From positions 1 to 64,000 of the forward strand of contig JACPAV010000005.1 of assembly GCA_016180645.1 (NCBI GenBank): DNA of 64,000 bases, read 5' to 3'. The stretch comes from Nitrospirota bacterium. Its GTDB lineage: Bacteria > JACPQY01. A program made the translations under genes and the position numbers. The first letter of the stretch is position 1. The number at the start of each line of letters is the position of its first letter. Shown in pieces: positions 55,433 to 64,000 of this stretch. The notes under the pieces were generated by a model. The model was given only the letters and a program-made list of their open reading frames with translations. It was not told where the DNA came from and searched no databases.

Positions 55433-55720
55433 TTACCTTGATCCGTGATTCAACCGCTTGAGCAGGAGCGAACTCGCCTTGAAAGTGAGCATCCGCCGGG
55501 GCGGAATCTTGAACGCGACGGGCCGATTCGGGATTTTCACACTGCGGGAATCCCGGCTCTTGACCTGGAAAATGCCGAACCCCCGGATCTCCACCCGCTT
55601 TCCCTTCTTGAGAGACCCGACCAGCTCCTCGAAAGTCCGGTCGACCACCATCCGAACCGCCTCTTTTTCCAGATTGGGATACTCGCGTGCCAGTAGGTCC
55701 ACCAGATCGCTCTTGCGCAA
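55433..55720 (-). CDS. HU/IHF-family DNA-binding protein
   Basis: 95 residues, TTG start with GGAG eight bases upstream. LVDLLAREYPNLEKEAVRMVV, VEIRGFGIFQVK and the DNA arm region RDSRSVKIPNRPVAFKIPP match the HU/IHF fold; the arm lacks the usual NPxTGE. Gene order rpsA...ihfB is common in proteobacteria, so an IHF beta-like role is plausible. It starts 4 bases after the sppA stop. Confidence 0.88.
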   Translation of the reverse strand: MRKSDLVDLLAREYPNLEKEAVRMVVDRTFEELVGSLKKGKRVEIRGFGIFQVKSRDSRSVKIPNRPVAFKIPPRRMLTFKASSLLLKRLNHGSR

Positions 55721-55723
55721 GAC

Positions 55724-56611
55724 TCACTCCAGATTGAGGACGGAACCGAAAAAGAAGAAATTCTTGAACGCCCGGGCGGCGAAACGGTCTTCAGGCTCGC
55801 CGGTGAGCCAGTCCAGGAGGCTCGGACGGGGCATGGGCGGCCGAACGACTTCCGGCTCACCCTCGATCGAAAGCCGCTTTTGGAGCCACTCGACCGCATC
55901 ATCATACGATCCCAATTCATCCACGAGACCGAGATCGAGCGCCTGGGCGCCGGAGACCGGCCGTCCATCGGCGATCACCGCCAGGGCCTCGGGTGTCAGC
56001 CGCCGCTCGGCCACCACGTCGGACAGGAACTGTTTGTGAACGTCATCCACCAGCTTCTGAAGGACGTCCAAATCCTCCTCCGACGGGGCGCGCAGGGGCG
56101 AGGCGAGGTCCTTTCGGGCCCCGCTCTTGATGACCACCGGATCGACATGGGCCTTGGCGAGAAGGCGCTCCACATGGGTGTATCCGAGAATAACCCCCAC
56201 GTTTCCGGTCAGCGTTCCGGGATTCGAGAAAATTCGAGTCGAAGCGCTCGCCACATAGTATCCACCCGACGTGGCCATGTTGCCGAGCGACGCCACGACC
56301 GGCTTCTCAGCCTTGATCCGGCGGATGAGGGAGTAGATTTCCTGCGAGGGCCCAACGGCTCCCCCTTGTGAATCGATCCGGAGAATGATTCCCTTGACGT
56401 CTTCCCGGCGGCCGAATTTCTTCAGCCACTTCGTCACGTAATCCGAATCCACGATCAGGCCGTCGAGATCGACGCGCGCCAATTTCTTCCCGCCCCCCAT
56501 GCTCAACATCGCTCCTCCGTGGCCCCGGTAGGCCAGCCACAAACCGGCGATGAACAGCGCTGCGAGAGCCGACGCAAGAACCAGTCCCCCGATCCTCGCG
56601 CCTTTCTTCAC
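55724..56611 (-). CDS. sppA: Signal peptide peptidase SppA
   Basis: 295 residues with a GTG start overlapping the rpsA stop. N-terminal membrane helix, catalytic Ser in NMATSGGYYVAS, general-base Lys in IKSGARKDLASPLR. Short-type SppA (one domain). Degrades cleaved signal peptides in the inner membrane. Confidence 0.93.
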   Translation of the reverse strand: MKKGARIGGLVLASALAALFIAGLWLAYRGHGGAMLSMGGGKKLARVDLDGLIVDSDYVTKWLKKFGRREDVKGIILRIDSQGGAVGPSQEIYSLIRRIKAEKPVVASLGNMATSGGYYVASASTRIFSNPGTLTGNVGVILGYTHVERLLAKAHVDPVVIKSGARKDLASPLRAPSEEDLDVLQKLVDDVHKQFLSDVVAERRLTPEALAVIADGRPVSGAQALDLGLVDELGSYDDAVEWLQKRLSIEGEPEVVRPPMPRPSLLDWLTGEPEDRFAARAFKNFFFFGSVLNLE

Positions 56612-58278
56612 GCCGGAGTGCCTCCCTCCTCCGTGGCGGGAGTGGTTTCCGTGGGGGTTGGCTCTGCATCTCCCCCGGCCGGCGCCGGCTCGCCCCCGCG
56701 ATCCTCATACGACTTGACGCTGAGCTCCATCCGACGCTTCTTGACATCCACATGGATGACATCGGCCATGACTTCGGCACCCAGATCGAGCCCCTTCCGG
56801 CCTTCCCCCTCCGCGCCCCGCCCCATTTGAGACGTCCGGACCAAGCCCTCCACGCCGTCTTCCAGTTCGACAAAGACGCCTTCCGGCGAAACTTCGCTCA
56901 CGATTCCCTTCACGCCCGTGCCGGGCTTGTACTTGTCGGCCACATTGTTCCACGGATCACCCTGAATCTGCTTCAACCCGAAGGTCATCCGCTTCTTTTG
57001 GCCCTCGATGCGCAGGATCCGCACCGTGATCTCCTCGCCCTTCCGGAAATTCGCGGCAGGCTTAAGGTCTCGACGGTTCCACGTGATATCCGAATTGTGA
57101 ACGAGGCCGGTGAGACCGTCCTCCAATTCAACAAACAATCCAAAATCCTTCACGGCACGGACCACACCCTTCACATCCATCTTCACCGCGTAGTGTTCAT
57201 CCACCGTGTCCCACGGGCTGGATTCCAATTGTTTCAAGGTCAGAATGATCCGGCGCTTCTCCACGTCCATGAACAGGACCATAAAGTCCTTTTCGTCGTC
57301 CTGGTTCAGCACCTCGGAGGGATGTTTGATCTTTTTGTCCCAGCTGATTTCCGCCTTCGGAAGAAGGGCTTCCACATCGGGTTCGATTTCGACGATCGCG
57401 CCGAAGTTCGACACCTTCGTCACCTTGCCGTGGACCACGGAACCCTTGTTGATCCGCTCGATGACGTTCATCCACGGATCCGGCAGGAGCTGCTTGCGGC
57501 CCAAGGTAACCTTCCCGGTATCCGCATCCACCTTGAGGACGACCACCTCCACGTCCTCCCCCGGCTTCAGCACGTCGCCCGGATGGCGAATGCGACTCCA
57601 GGAGATGTCCCGGGTGTACATGAGCCCGTCGATCCCGCCCAGATCCACAAACACGCCGTAGGGCATGATGTTCTTCACCTTCCCGGTCAGTTTCTTCCCC
57701 GGATGGATCTTGACGATGATCTCCTGCTTCATCTTCTCTTTTTCTTTTTGCAATTGGGCCTTGCGCGAGAGGATGATGTTCCGCTTGTCCGGATTGAAGG
57801 CGAGGATCTTGAATTTGAACGATTTACCGACGTACGCGTCGTAATCTTTGACGGGATAAATATCCACCTGGGAGCCCGGGAGGAAGGCCGGCCCTCCGAT
57901 GTCCACGAAGAAGCCGCCCTTTACGCGCTGGGTGATGACCCCCTCGACATCTCCATCCCGTTCGTACGCCTCTTGCAGATCGGCGATCATCCGGGCTCGC
58001 TCGGCTTTGACGTGCGAAAGTTCGATGCCCCCCTCGTCCTGCAAATTCTCCACGAGCACGTCCACTTCATCGCCCAGCTTCACTTTCAGGACCTTATTCA
58101 TGTCCATGCACTCGGAGATGGGGACGAAGCCTTCGGACTTGTATCCGACGTCGACCAGCACGCGGTCGTGCCCGATCTGGACGACTTTTCCCTTGACGAT
58201 CTGGCCGGGGCGGATCGACGGCACGCTCTTCTCGAGGAGTGCCTCGTACTGCGGATCGACTTCGAAATGTACGCTCAT
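56608..58278 (-). CDS. rpsA: 30S ribosomal protein S1
   Basis: 556 residues with six S1/OB domains, beginning at GQIVKGKVVQIGHDRVLVDV and each with a G(V)F(V)D(L)-type core (for example MPYGVFVDLGGIDGLMY). C-terminal tail Pro/Thr/Glu-rich. Binds mRNA for translation initiation. Starts four bases inside the cmk stop. The antisense strand is open over most of its length, an effect of GC-rich codon use. Confidence 0.97.
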   Translation of the reverse strand: MSVHFEVDPQYEALLEKSVPSIRPGQIVKGKVVQIGHDRVLVDVGYKSEGFVPISECMDMNKVLKVKLGDEVDVLVENLQDEGGIELSHVKAERARMIADLQEAYERDGDVEGVITQRVKGGFFVDIGGPAFLPGSQVDIYPVKDYDAYVGKSFKFKILAFNPDKRNIILSRKAQLQKEKEKMKQEIIVKIHPGKKLTGKVKNIMPYGVFVDLGGIDGLMYTRDISWSRIRHPGDVLKPGEDVEVVVLKVDADTGKVTLGRKQLLPDPWMNVIERINKGSVVHGKVTKVSNFGAIVEIEPDVEALLPKAEISWDKKIKHPSEVLNQDDEKDFMVLFMDVEKRRIILTLKQLESSPWDTVDEHYAVKMDVKGVVRAVKDFGLFVELEDGLTGLVHNSDITWNRRDLKPAANFRKGEEITVRILRIEGQKKRMTFGLKQIQGDPWNNVADKYKPGTGVKGIVSEVSPEGVFVELEDGVEGLVRTSQMGRGAEGEGRKGLDLGAEVMADVIHVDVKKRRMELSVKSYEDRGGEPAPAGGDAEPTPTETTPATEEGGTPA

Positions 58279-59003
58279 GGTGTCTTCGAGGGGGCGTATG
58301 GTAGCAGAAAATCCGCCGCATTCAACCCCAAACGTTGGCGAACGCGCCGTTCAAGCCGATCGATGACTTCCTGCTTGCTGAGGCGGGTCGTCCGGATGAA
58401 GAGGCTCCCAGGGGTTTTTCGGAGCGGGGCCAGCGCGCGGGATCGATCCCGGCGGTCGCGCGAGCGAATGTCCGATTCGATCACGCGCAACAAAACCCTT
58501 CGGCCGCCCGCGCGCAGTTCCTTCGCCCGCCTGCGCGCGCGCTCGGTGACGCCCGCCGTCAGATAGATTTTCACCTCGGCATCGGGGAAAACCACGCTGG
58601 CAATGTCTCTTCCTTCCATTACGACGCCGGGATGATAGGCCATGCCCTTCTGCAATGCAACAAGGGTTCTCCGCACCTCCGGAAAGGATGACACCCGAGA
58701 GGCCAGGCTCCCCGCGGCCGAGGATCCCAGCGACGCGGTCACATCCCTGCCGTTCAGGACCACCTTCCCCGCCCCTCCCCCCACGCCTGGAACGAGCCGA
58801 ATGCGACAACCCCTCAGCGCGGTCGTAAGCGCGGACCCATCGTTGAGCAGAGCGAGTCGATCCCTGAAATACAATCCGACAGCCCGATACATCACGCCCG
58901 TGTTCACGTATTTCAGGCCGAGCCTTCCCGCCAAGGCCCTGGCCACGGAGCTTTTTCCCGAGCCGGCCGGGCCGTCGATGGCGATGACGATTCCGCGCCT
59001 CAT
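58275..59003 (-). CDS. cmk: Cytidylate kinase
   Basis: 242 residues. P-loop GPAGSGKSSVA, NTGVMYRAVGLY and MEGRDIASVVFPDAE are the Cmk signatures. Phosphorylates CMP/dCMP. C-terminal region longer and more basic than usual (LLPYAPSKTP end). Overlaps aroA and rpsA by four bases each. Confidence 0.95.
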   Translation of the reverse strand: MRRGIVIAIDGPAGSGKSSVARALAGRLGLKYVNTGVMYRAVGLYFRDRLALLNDGSALTTALRGCRIRLVPGVGGGAGKVVLNGRDVTASLGSSAAGSLASRVSSFPEVRRTLVALQKGMAYHPGVVMEGRDIASVVFPDAEVKIYLTAGVTERARRRAKELRAGGRRVLLRVIESDIRSRDRRDRSRALAPLRKTPGSLFIRTTRLSKQEVIDRLERRVRQRLGLNAADFLLPYAPSKTP

Positions 59004-60304
59004 CGCGACACCAGACCGTTCAAGACCCGGGGAAATGAAGGAAAGGACTTCTCGATGCCGGGATGTCGTATGAGCGTGTCACCCACCGCGCGAAGGCCCA
59101 CCACCGCCAGCGCCATGGCCGTGCGATGATCGCCGCATCCATCCAATTCCGCGCCCCGGAGGGTTCGGCCCCCGATCACGCTCCACCCGTCGCTCCGCTC
59201 CTTCGCCTCCGCTCCCATCGCCGACAGCCCGCCAACCAGGGAACGGATACGATCCGTTTCTTTTACTCTGAGCTCGGCCGCGCCTTTCAGGATCGAGCGG
59301 CCCGGTGCAAAGGCCTGCACGGCGCCCACAAGAGGCAACTCATCGATGAGCGGAGCCACGTCCTCGGGTCTGATCTGGACCGGCCTCATCACTCCACTGC
59401 GAACCCCGATCGTTCCCCAAGGTTCCCCACACGATTCGCCCTCCGGAACGATCTCCGTCGCCGCCCCGGCCCTTTCCAGAAATCTGACAAAGGCGAGTCT
59501 TCCGGGATTCAGCAGGCAGCGGCGTATTCGTACGGCCGAGCCCGGCACCAATGCGGCGGCGGCCAGGATAAAGGACGCTGAAGAGAGATCGCCTGGAATC
59601 TCCATTTCGCCCCCCTGGATGTTGGTACCCCCGGACAAGGTGATGGCCTTCCCCTTCCGGCCAATCCGCACACCCTTGCCGACCAGCATCCGCTCGGTGT
59701 GATCACGAGTCGGTTGCGGCTCCACAACCGTGGTCCTTCCTTTGGCTCTGAGACCGGCCAGCAGCACGGCCGACTTCACCTGGGCCGAAGCCACGGGCAT
59801 GCGATATCGAATGCCGCGAAGAGGGCCACCGGAGATGACCACCGGGGGGTAATGTCCCCCCTGGTTGGCCCATACCTTCGCTCCCATCTTGCGGAGTGGA
59901 ATCGCAACGCGGTCCACGGGTCGTTTCCGAAGTCCTTCGCCGGTCTCGATAATGGCCGGAAACGGACAGGCCGCGAGAATTCCCATCAGGAGCCGGAGCG
60001 TGGTCCCCGAATTCCCCGCCTCCAGCGGAACCGAAGGCGGCTTCAAACCTTCCCAACCTTCTCCATACACGCGCACTTCGTTTCCTTCGCCCTCCACACG
60101 GACTCCAAGGGCACGGAGCGCGCTCTTCGTTCGGGCCACATCATCTCCCGGCGGGAGGTTGCGAATAACGCTGGGACCGCGTCCGATGGCGGCTAGGAGC
60201 AACGCACGATGAGCAATCGACTTGTCCCCTTCAAGCTCGACATCCCCGCGGAGGGGCCCCGATCGGCTCACACGAAGGGAGCCGTCCGGTTCAATCCCAA
60301 TCAT
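59000..60304 (-). CDS. aroA: 3-phosphoshikimate 1-carboxyvinyltransferase (EPSP synthase)
   Basis: 434 residues. EGDKSIAHRALLLAA and GNSGTTLRLLMGIL near the N-terminus, RDHTERML and ELRVKETDRIRSLV later are diagnostic. Makes EPSP in the shikimate pathway. The 14-base overlap with tyrA couples them. Confidence 0.96.
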   Translation of the reverse strand: MIGIEPDGSLRVSRSGPLRGDVELEGDKSIAHRALLLAAIGRGPSVIRNLPPGDDVARTKSALRALGVRVEGEGNEVRVYGEGWEGLKPPSVPLEAGNSGTTLRLLMGILAACPFPAIIETGEGLRKRPVDRVAIPLRKMGAKVWANQGGHYPPVVISGGPLRGIRYRMPVASAQVKSAVLLAGLRAKGRTTVVEPQPTRDHTERMLVGKGVRIGRKGKAITLSGGTNIQGGEMEIPGDLSSASFILAAAALVPGSAVRIRRCLLNPGRLAFVRFLERAGAATEIVPEGESCGEPWGTIGVRSGVMRPVQIRPEDVAPLIDELPLVGAVQAFAPGRSILKGAAELRVKETDRIRSLVGGLSAMGAEAKERSDGWSVIGGRTLRGAELDGCGDHRTAMALAVVGLRAVGDTLIRHPGIEKSFPSFPRVLNGLVSR

Positions 60305-61154
60305 TCCGTGATCTCGCGGCTCGCTTGAGGAATTTCTCGATCTCCTCCACGGGTCGGTCCAATAGCTCGGCCAATTGCCCCAGATTTCTAATCACACTCT
60401 CGATCCGCGGGCGCAGAGCCCCGGCGTTCATCTTGAGGAGCGAGGCCCACATGGCCGGAGGGCCGGCCGACACCCGCGTCATGTCCTTGAAACTCCCGCC
60501 GGCCAGTTTCCGAATGGCATCCTGCCTCAACTCGCCGGCCGCGACCTCGGAGAACGAGAAGGAGAGCGCATGCGGTAGGTGGCTGATGAGAGCGACCAGA
60601 TCGTCATGCTCGGTCGGAGACATTTGGATCACCCTCGAACCGACCTCCTCCCACATCCCGACCACGGCCTTGAGCGCATCGGGGCTTGTGGAATCGACCG
60701 GGGTGACGACGCATGCGGCTCCATCAAACAGGCCGCCCTCGGCCTGTTCAACCCCTGACCGCTCCTTGCCGGCCATCGGGTGTGCCCCCACAAATCGGCG
60801 TCCCTCCGCGTGGGTGGCGAACCGCTGTACGATGCTTCCCTTCACGCCTGCCACATCTGTAACCACGGCAGCTGGGGGAAGGACCGACGGCTCCAGAAGC
60901 AAAGCCGCCGTTTCGAGAATCCGGTCGGGTGGAGTACAGAGAATGACGGCGGATGCATCCCGGCACGCCCTCCGAAGGTCGGTGTCCATCGCGTCGATCA
61001 TCTTGTGGTCCACGGCCCACTGAAGCCGGTCGCGATGGCGCCCGACGCCCACGATCGTTCCGGCCAGACCCCGAGCGCGGAGGGCCAGCCCGAGCGATCC
61101 CCCGACCAGCCCCACGCCATGGATCACGACCCGCTCGAACAACCTTGATTCCAT
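60291..61154 (-). CDS. tyrA: Prephenate (or arogenate) dehydrogenase
   Basis: 287 residues. NAD site VIHGVGLVGGSLGLAL, catalytic His region VGAHPMAGKERSG, and the helical C-terminal dimer domain. The start ATG abuts the hairpin element 61153-61209, and no ribosome binding site is visible; translation may be coupled to the upstream fusion gene. Substrate preference cannot be read. Confidence 0.93.
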   Translation of the reverse strand: MESRLFERVVIHGVGLVGGSLGLALRARGLAGTIVGVGRHRDRLQWAVDHKMIDAMDTDLRRACRDASAVILCTPPDRILETAALLLEPSVLPPAAVVTDVAGVKGSIVQRFATHAEGRRFVGAHPMAGKERSGVEQAEGGLFDGAACVVTPVDSTSPDALKAVVGMWEEVGSRVIQMSPTEHDDLVALISHLPHALSFSFSEVAAGELRQDAIRKLAGGSFKDMTRVSAGPPAMWASLLKMNAGALRPRIESVIRNLGQLAELLDRPVEEIEKFLKRAARSRNDWD

Positions 61155-61209
61155 AATAGGTGACAGTATACTGTTATTGCATCAAATAGAGTATACTGTC
61201 ACCTATTAT
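61153..61209. repeat. Long palindrome, copy 2 of the dispersed element
   Basis: ATAATAGGTGACAGTATACT and its complement as arms, with an imperfect inner part. It fills the whole gap between the fusion gene stop and the tyrA start; the TAA stop and the first base pairs of the ATG both come from its ends. Copy 1 is at 2906-2961. Confidence 0.8.
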
Positions 61210-62585
61210 TCAAGAATTGAGGCCAGGGCATTCACCAGCCGCTTGCTTTCAGCCCTCTTTCCCACCGTCACACGAAAGCCGCCTGAAATTCCGAACGACG
61301 CGGTATCTCTCACCCAAATGTTTTGCTGCGCCAGGCGTTCCACCAGCCGCGATGCGCGCCGCGGTGGAATCACCAGAAGAAAGTTTGCCTGGGAAGGAAC
61401 CACCCGCAGCCCCAAGCGCCGGAGCTCCGATTCCAGAAACAGTTTTTCCGATTGATTGCGCTTCCACATCGTGGCCTGCCAACGCCGGTCTCTGATCGCC
61501 GCCGCCGCTGCCGCCTGCGCCACCCGATTGACGTTGAACGGTTGGCGAAGTTTATTCAGGACCCCCGCCATCGCCTTCTCGCACACCGCGAACGCGCAAC
61601 GCAAACCGGCCATCCCGTGACTCTTGGAAAACGTCCGCATCACGATCAGGTTGGGATGTCGCCTCCGCAGTTGCATTCCATCCGGGAAGTCGCCGGCCTC
61701 CGGATACCCCCAGTAGGCCTCATCGAGCAGTACGATAACGTGGGTGGGAAGCGACTTGAGCAGATCTGAAAGCTCACGCCGGGGGATGTAGGTACCGGTC
61801 GGATTGTTCGGATTCGCCAGCACCACAAGGGCGGTTCGCTCACAGACCTTGGCCCGGACGCGGGATATATCGTATTGATAGTCCACCAGGGGGAAGAACA
61901 CCGCTCTCGCTCCACAGGCTCGGGCGGCGATCTCGTAGTACGTGAAGCTGGGGTGCGGCAGAAGCGCTTCTTTGCCGGCGCGCAAGTACATCCGAAAAAT
62001 GAGGTCCATCAATTCATCCGATCCGTTTCCCAGCACGACCTCCTCGGCTTGGACTCGGAGCACTCGGGCGATGGCTCGCCGTGGGTCGGTCGCCCACTTG
62101 TCGGGGTAAAGATGGAGCGATCGTAAGGCGCCGGCCGCCGCCCTGTGCACGGCCGGTGACGCCCCGTAGTTGTTCTCGTTACCCGAGAGCCGCACGAGGT
62201 CCCCTCGCGGTTTGCCGCGCCGCTGGCCCGGCTGGTACTCCGGCAGCCCCCGTATCGCGTCGGCGACCCCGGACAGCCCACCGTTGTTTTCCATCGTCCT
62301 GCCGGTGCCCACGCTCCGCTTCTGAAGATTCAGACAGGCCGTGATAATTTCGTGAAACACGTTTTGAAGACCCTCCGCCGGAAAACTTCCATCGCCCGCG
62401 GAAAGCAGCCGCCGGAAGATTTCCTCCTCTCTCGATCCGGAATAGAGAGGACGCCCCTTGTGTTTCTTGACCTTGGCGACGGCCGCCGCCCAACGCGCCC
62501 GCTCCTCCAGGAGGCGCAGGATTCGAAGGTCCACCTCGTCGATCCTGGATCGGAGGGCCTTCAGCGATCGGACCGTTCCGGGCAT
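61206..62585 (-). CDS. Chorismate mutase (AroQ)-HisC-type aminotransferase fusion
   Basis: 459 residues from ATG 62585. Residues 1-95 are an AroQ chorismate mutase (LRSRIDEVDLRILRLLEER, KVKKHKGRPLYSGSREEEI, FHEIITACLNLQ). After a linker come fold-type I aminotransferase motifs: GNGSDELMDLIFRMY, ANPNNPTGTYIP, and PLP Lys in RTFSKSHGMAGLR. The aminotransferase resembles HisC/aromatic aminotransferase. Next to tyrA and aroA it probably makes tyrosine or phenylalanine (or arogenate), rather than histidine. CheB precedes it by 11 bases. Confidence 0.92.
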   Translation of the reverse strand: MPGTVRSLKALRSRIDEVDLRILRLLEERARWAAAVAKVKKHKGRPLYSGSREEEIFRRLLSAGDGSFPAEGLQNVFHEIITACLNLQKRSVGTGRTMENNGGLSGVADAIRGLPEYQPGQRRGKPRGDLVRLSGNENNYGASPAVHRAAAGALRSLHLYPDKWATDPRRAIARVLRVQAEEVVLGNGSDELMDLIFRMYLRAGKEALLPHPSFTYYEIAARACGARAVFFPLVDYQYDISRVRAKVCERTALVVLANPNNPTGTYIPRRELSDLLKSLPTHVIVLLDEAYWGYPEAGDFPDGMQLRRRHPNLIVMRTFSKSHGMAGLRCAFAVCEKAMAGVLNKLRQPFNVNRVAQAAAAAAIRDRRWQATMWKRNQSEKLFLESELRRLGLRVVPSQANFLLVIPPRRASRLVERLAQQNIWVRDTASFGISGGFRVTVGKRAESKRLVNALASILE

Positions 62586-62596
62586 GACAGCCCCGC

Positions 62597-63790
62597 TCAC
62601 GAGCCGGAAGCCCGCCGTTCGGCGCCAGGCACCGTCGACGACTCCCCCGCTCGTCTGCAACGAACGACGATCTCCCCTGCCAGGCGCTCGACCGGAGCCT
62701 GCGCGTCGATGGCTCCGCTCTGGATCGCCTCCCTGGGCATTCCGAAGATGACGGCCGTTTCCTCGGACTCCGCAAGCGTCTGCCCGCCCAGCCGTCGAAT
62801 TTCCATCACCCCATGTCGACCGTCATCCCCCATCCCCGTGAGAACCACCCCCACGGCTTCGGCTCCAAAGACCTCGGCCGCGGATTGGAAGAGGCGATCC
62901 ACGGAGGGCACGTAGCGGTCCCCCGGCCCCGTCCGCTCCAGTTTCACGAAGGGCCGCTCTCTCGTTCCCGATACCCGCGCGTGGAAACCGCCGGGCGTGA
63001 TCAGCACCTGCCCCGCGCGGGGCAATACCAAATTCTCGGTCTCTCTCACTTCCAAGGTGCAGACCTTGTTCACGCGCTCCGCGAACGCCTTCGTGAACCC
63101 GGCCGGCATGTGCTGCGCCACGAGGACGGGTGCCGGAAGATCCCCCGGCAATCGGGACAGCACCGTTTGGAGGGCGGTGGGTCCGCCCGTGGAGGCGCCT
63201 ACCACCACGATTCGCCCTTCGCGGCGCGCGCCGGTGGACAACGGCGCGACCGCCTCGGCCGACCGCGGAACTTCCCTCCGAGTCAGTCGGCACACCTTGT
63301 CCATCGAGACCATCCTCGCACCGAGAATTTTCTTCACCAATTCGCTGTGTATGCCGTACAGATCGGGCGAAATCTGGTTCTGCGGCTTGGCTACGAAATC
63401 GATCGCGCCGAGTTCCATCGCCAGGAAGGTCGTCTGGCTGTCCGCCTTTCCGCTGACGACGATGACCGGCGTCGGTCGTCGATTCATGAGAATCCGCAGG
63501 AAGGTGAATCCATCCATCTTCGGCATCTCCAGATCCAGCGTTACCACGTCCGGCGATAAGTCGAGGGCCTTCTTGAGCCCCTCCTCCCCATCCCGCGCCG
63601 ACTCCACGACTTCGATCGACGGCTCGGATTCCAGCATTCTTCGCAGCACCCGGCGGTTGTAGGCGGAATCATCGATGATCAGGACTTTGACGCGAGCGCC
63701 GTCCATCAACCCAGTGCCCGTGGTCGGCCCGGAGGGTCGCCGGTCCAGCGGATCCTCCGATGGGTGTGGGGCCTCGGGGGACGGCATCAC
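62597..63790 (-). CDS. cheB: Protein-glutamate methylesterase/deamidase CheB
   Basis: 397 residues. Receiver domain (VLIIDDSAYNRR, phospho-Asp in DLEMPKMDG) and methylesterase domain with Ser in GASTGGPT, His in AQHMPAGFT and Asp in MGDDGRHG. Removes methyl groups from chemoreceptors. A start some 28 codons inside (MDGARVKVLIIDDS) is possible. ATGA overlap with cheR. Other che genes are not in the window. Confidence 0.95.
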   Translation of the reverse strand: MMPSPEAPHPSEDPLDRRPSGPTTGTGLMDGARVKVLIIDDSAYNRRVLRRMLESEPSIEVVESARDGEEGLKKALDLSPDVVTLDLEMPKMDGFTFLRILMNRRPTPVIVVSGKADSQTTFLAMELGAIDFVAKPQNQISPDLYGIHSELVKKILGARMVSMDKVCRLTRREVPRSAEAVAPLSTGARREGRIVVVGASTGGPTALQTVLSRLPGDLPAPVLVAQHMPAGFTKAFAERVNKVCTLEVRETENLVLPRAGQVLITPGGFHARVSGTRERPFVKLERTGPGDRYVPSVDRLFQSAAEVFGAEAVGVVLTGMGDDGRHGVMEIRRLGGQTLAESEETAVIFGMPREAIQSGAIDAQAPVERLAGEIVVRCRRAGESSTVPGAERRASGS

Positions 63791-64000
63791 AGCGGCTTCC
63801 GGTAGACCAGATCGTTCGTCAGCTGCACGAATTCGAATCCCGTGGACAGGTTCATCAAGGACTCCGCATGGCCCAACAAGAGGTAGCCTCCGGGAACGAG
63901 CTTGTCGAAGAACGTGTTGACGACTTTGCGCCGGGGCTCCAGATGAAAATACATGATCACATTCCGGCAGAAGATGACGTCCATTTGAGGAAGGAGCGAG
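63787..64000 (-). CDS. cheR: Chemoreceptor methyltransferase CheR, C-terminal part
   Basis: The frame is open to the window edge, so the N-terminus is missing. MDVIFCRNVIMYF, then GYLLLGHAESL are the signatures of the CheR catalytic domain, which methylates receptor glutamates with SAM. Overlaps cheB by four bases. Confidence 0.92.
   Translation of the reverse strand, partial: SLLPQMDVIFCRNVIMYFHLEPRRKVVNTFFDKLVPGGYLLLGHAESLMNLSTGFEFVQLTNDLVYRKPL

Noticed and set aside
56752-58566. 604-codon open frame on the plus strand opposite rpsA and cmk
   Set aside because: It mirrors S1 and Cmk coding DNA; no domain, membrane or signal feature of its own. Long antisense frames are common in GC-rich genes.
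63820-63842. TTCGAATCC, a tRNA T-loop-like string
   Set aside because: Inside the cheR coding sequence and no cloverleaf around it.

Overview
The window is GC-rich, gene-dense bacterial chromosome. The set of genes (lipoprotein signals, type IV prepilins, an outer-membrane barrel candidate, LapB-type protein, SppA, CheB/CheR, rpsA-cmk-aroA-tyrA block, proA-nadD-rsfS block) points to a Gram-negative bacterium. The gene order resembles Deltaproteobacteria-like lineages (Myxococcota/Desulfobacterota or an uncultivated neighbour), but the phylum cannot be fixed from the sequence alone. I saw no tRNA, rRNA, phage or CRISPR.

Layout. 1-2.8 kb: 3' end of a secreted protein with two seven-bladed RCC1 propellers. 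3-5.2 kb: a divergent YchF-type GTPase and a lipoprotein alpha/beta hydrolase. 5.4-8.4 kb: TetR regulator, radical SAM enzyme, tiny peptide and membrane protein. 8.4-18.4 kb: C45-like hydrolase, transglutaminase, ABC exporter pair, TPR protein, ExeA-like ATPase, outer-membrane candidate. 18.4-29.2 kb (minus strand): proA-nadD-rsfS-lapB-apgM-phosphodiesterase-membrane TPR/zinc-ribbon-pilin-like-phoH-ybeY-SRPBCC, mostly overlapping or nearly so. 29.3-32.5 kb: a large DUF4175-type protein.

32.5-37.8 kb is a repeat-dominated island. A REP-associated tyrosine transposase (RAYT) is flanked by about a dozen GTAG-type hairpins whose stems co-vary. A Kelch surface protein has both ends built from repeat sequence. 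Two tandem type IV prepilin genes carry heptanucleotide tandem repeats inside their coding regions. Related hairpins and heptamer tracts are scattered over the whole window.

37.8-51.1 kb is a ten-gene, overlapping plus-strand operon for a surface glycan or glycolipid: sugar epimerase, Rossmann dehydrogenase-like protein, FemAB/GNAT-like transferase, carbamoyltransferase, methyltransferase, flippase, two B12-binding radical SAM enzymes and two GT-C-type membrane glycosyltransferases. Further sugar genes (GT4, methyltransferase, CapD-like dehydratase, left-handed beta-helix acetyltransferase) follow to 54.8 kb, interrupted by a 143-bp MITE-like element.

54.8-64 kb (minus strand) is a housekeeping block read cheR-cheB-aroQ/hisC-tyrA-aroA-cmk-rpsA-sppA-ihf-like-ppi. 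The chorismate mutase/aminotransferase fusion beside TyrA and AroA forms most of a late aromatic amino-acid pathway. The most unusual signals are the RAYT/REP system with compensatory stems, composite inverted-repeat elements sitting exactly on stop codons, and the heptamer tracts that could phase-vary the prepilins.
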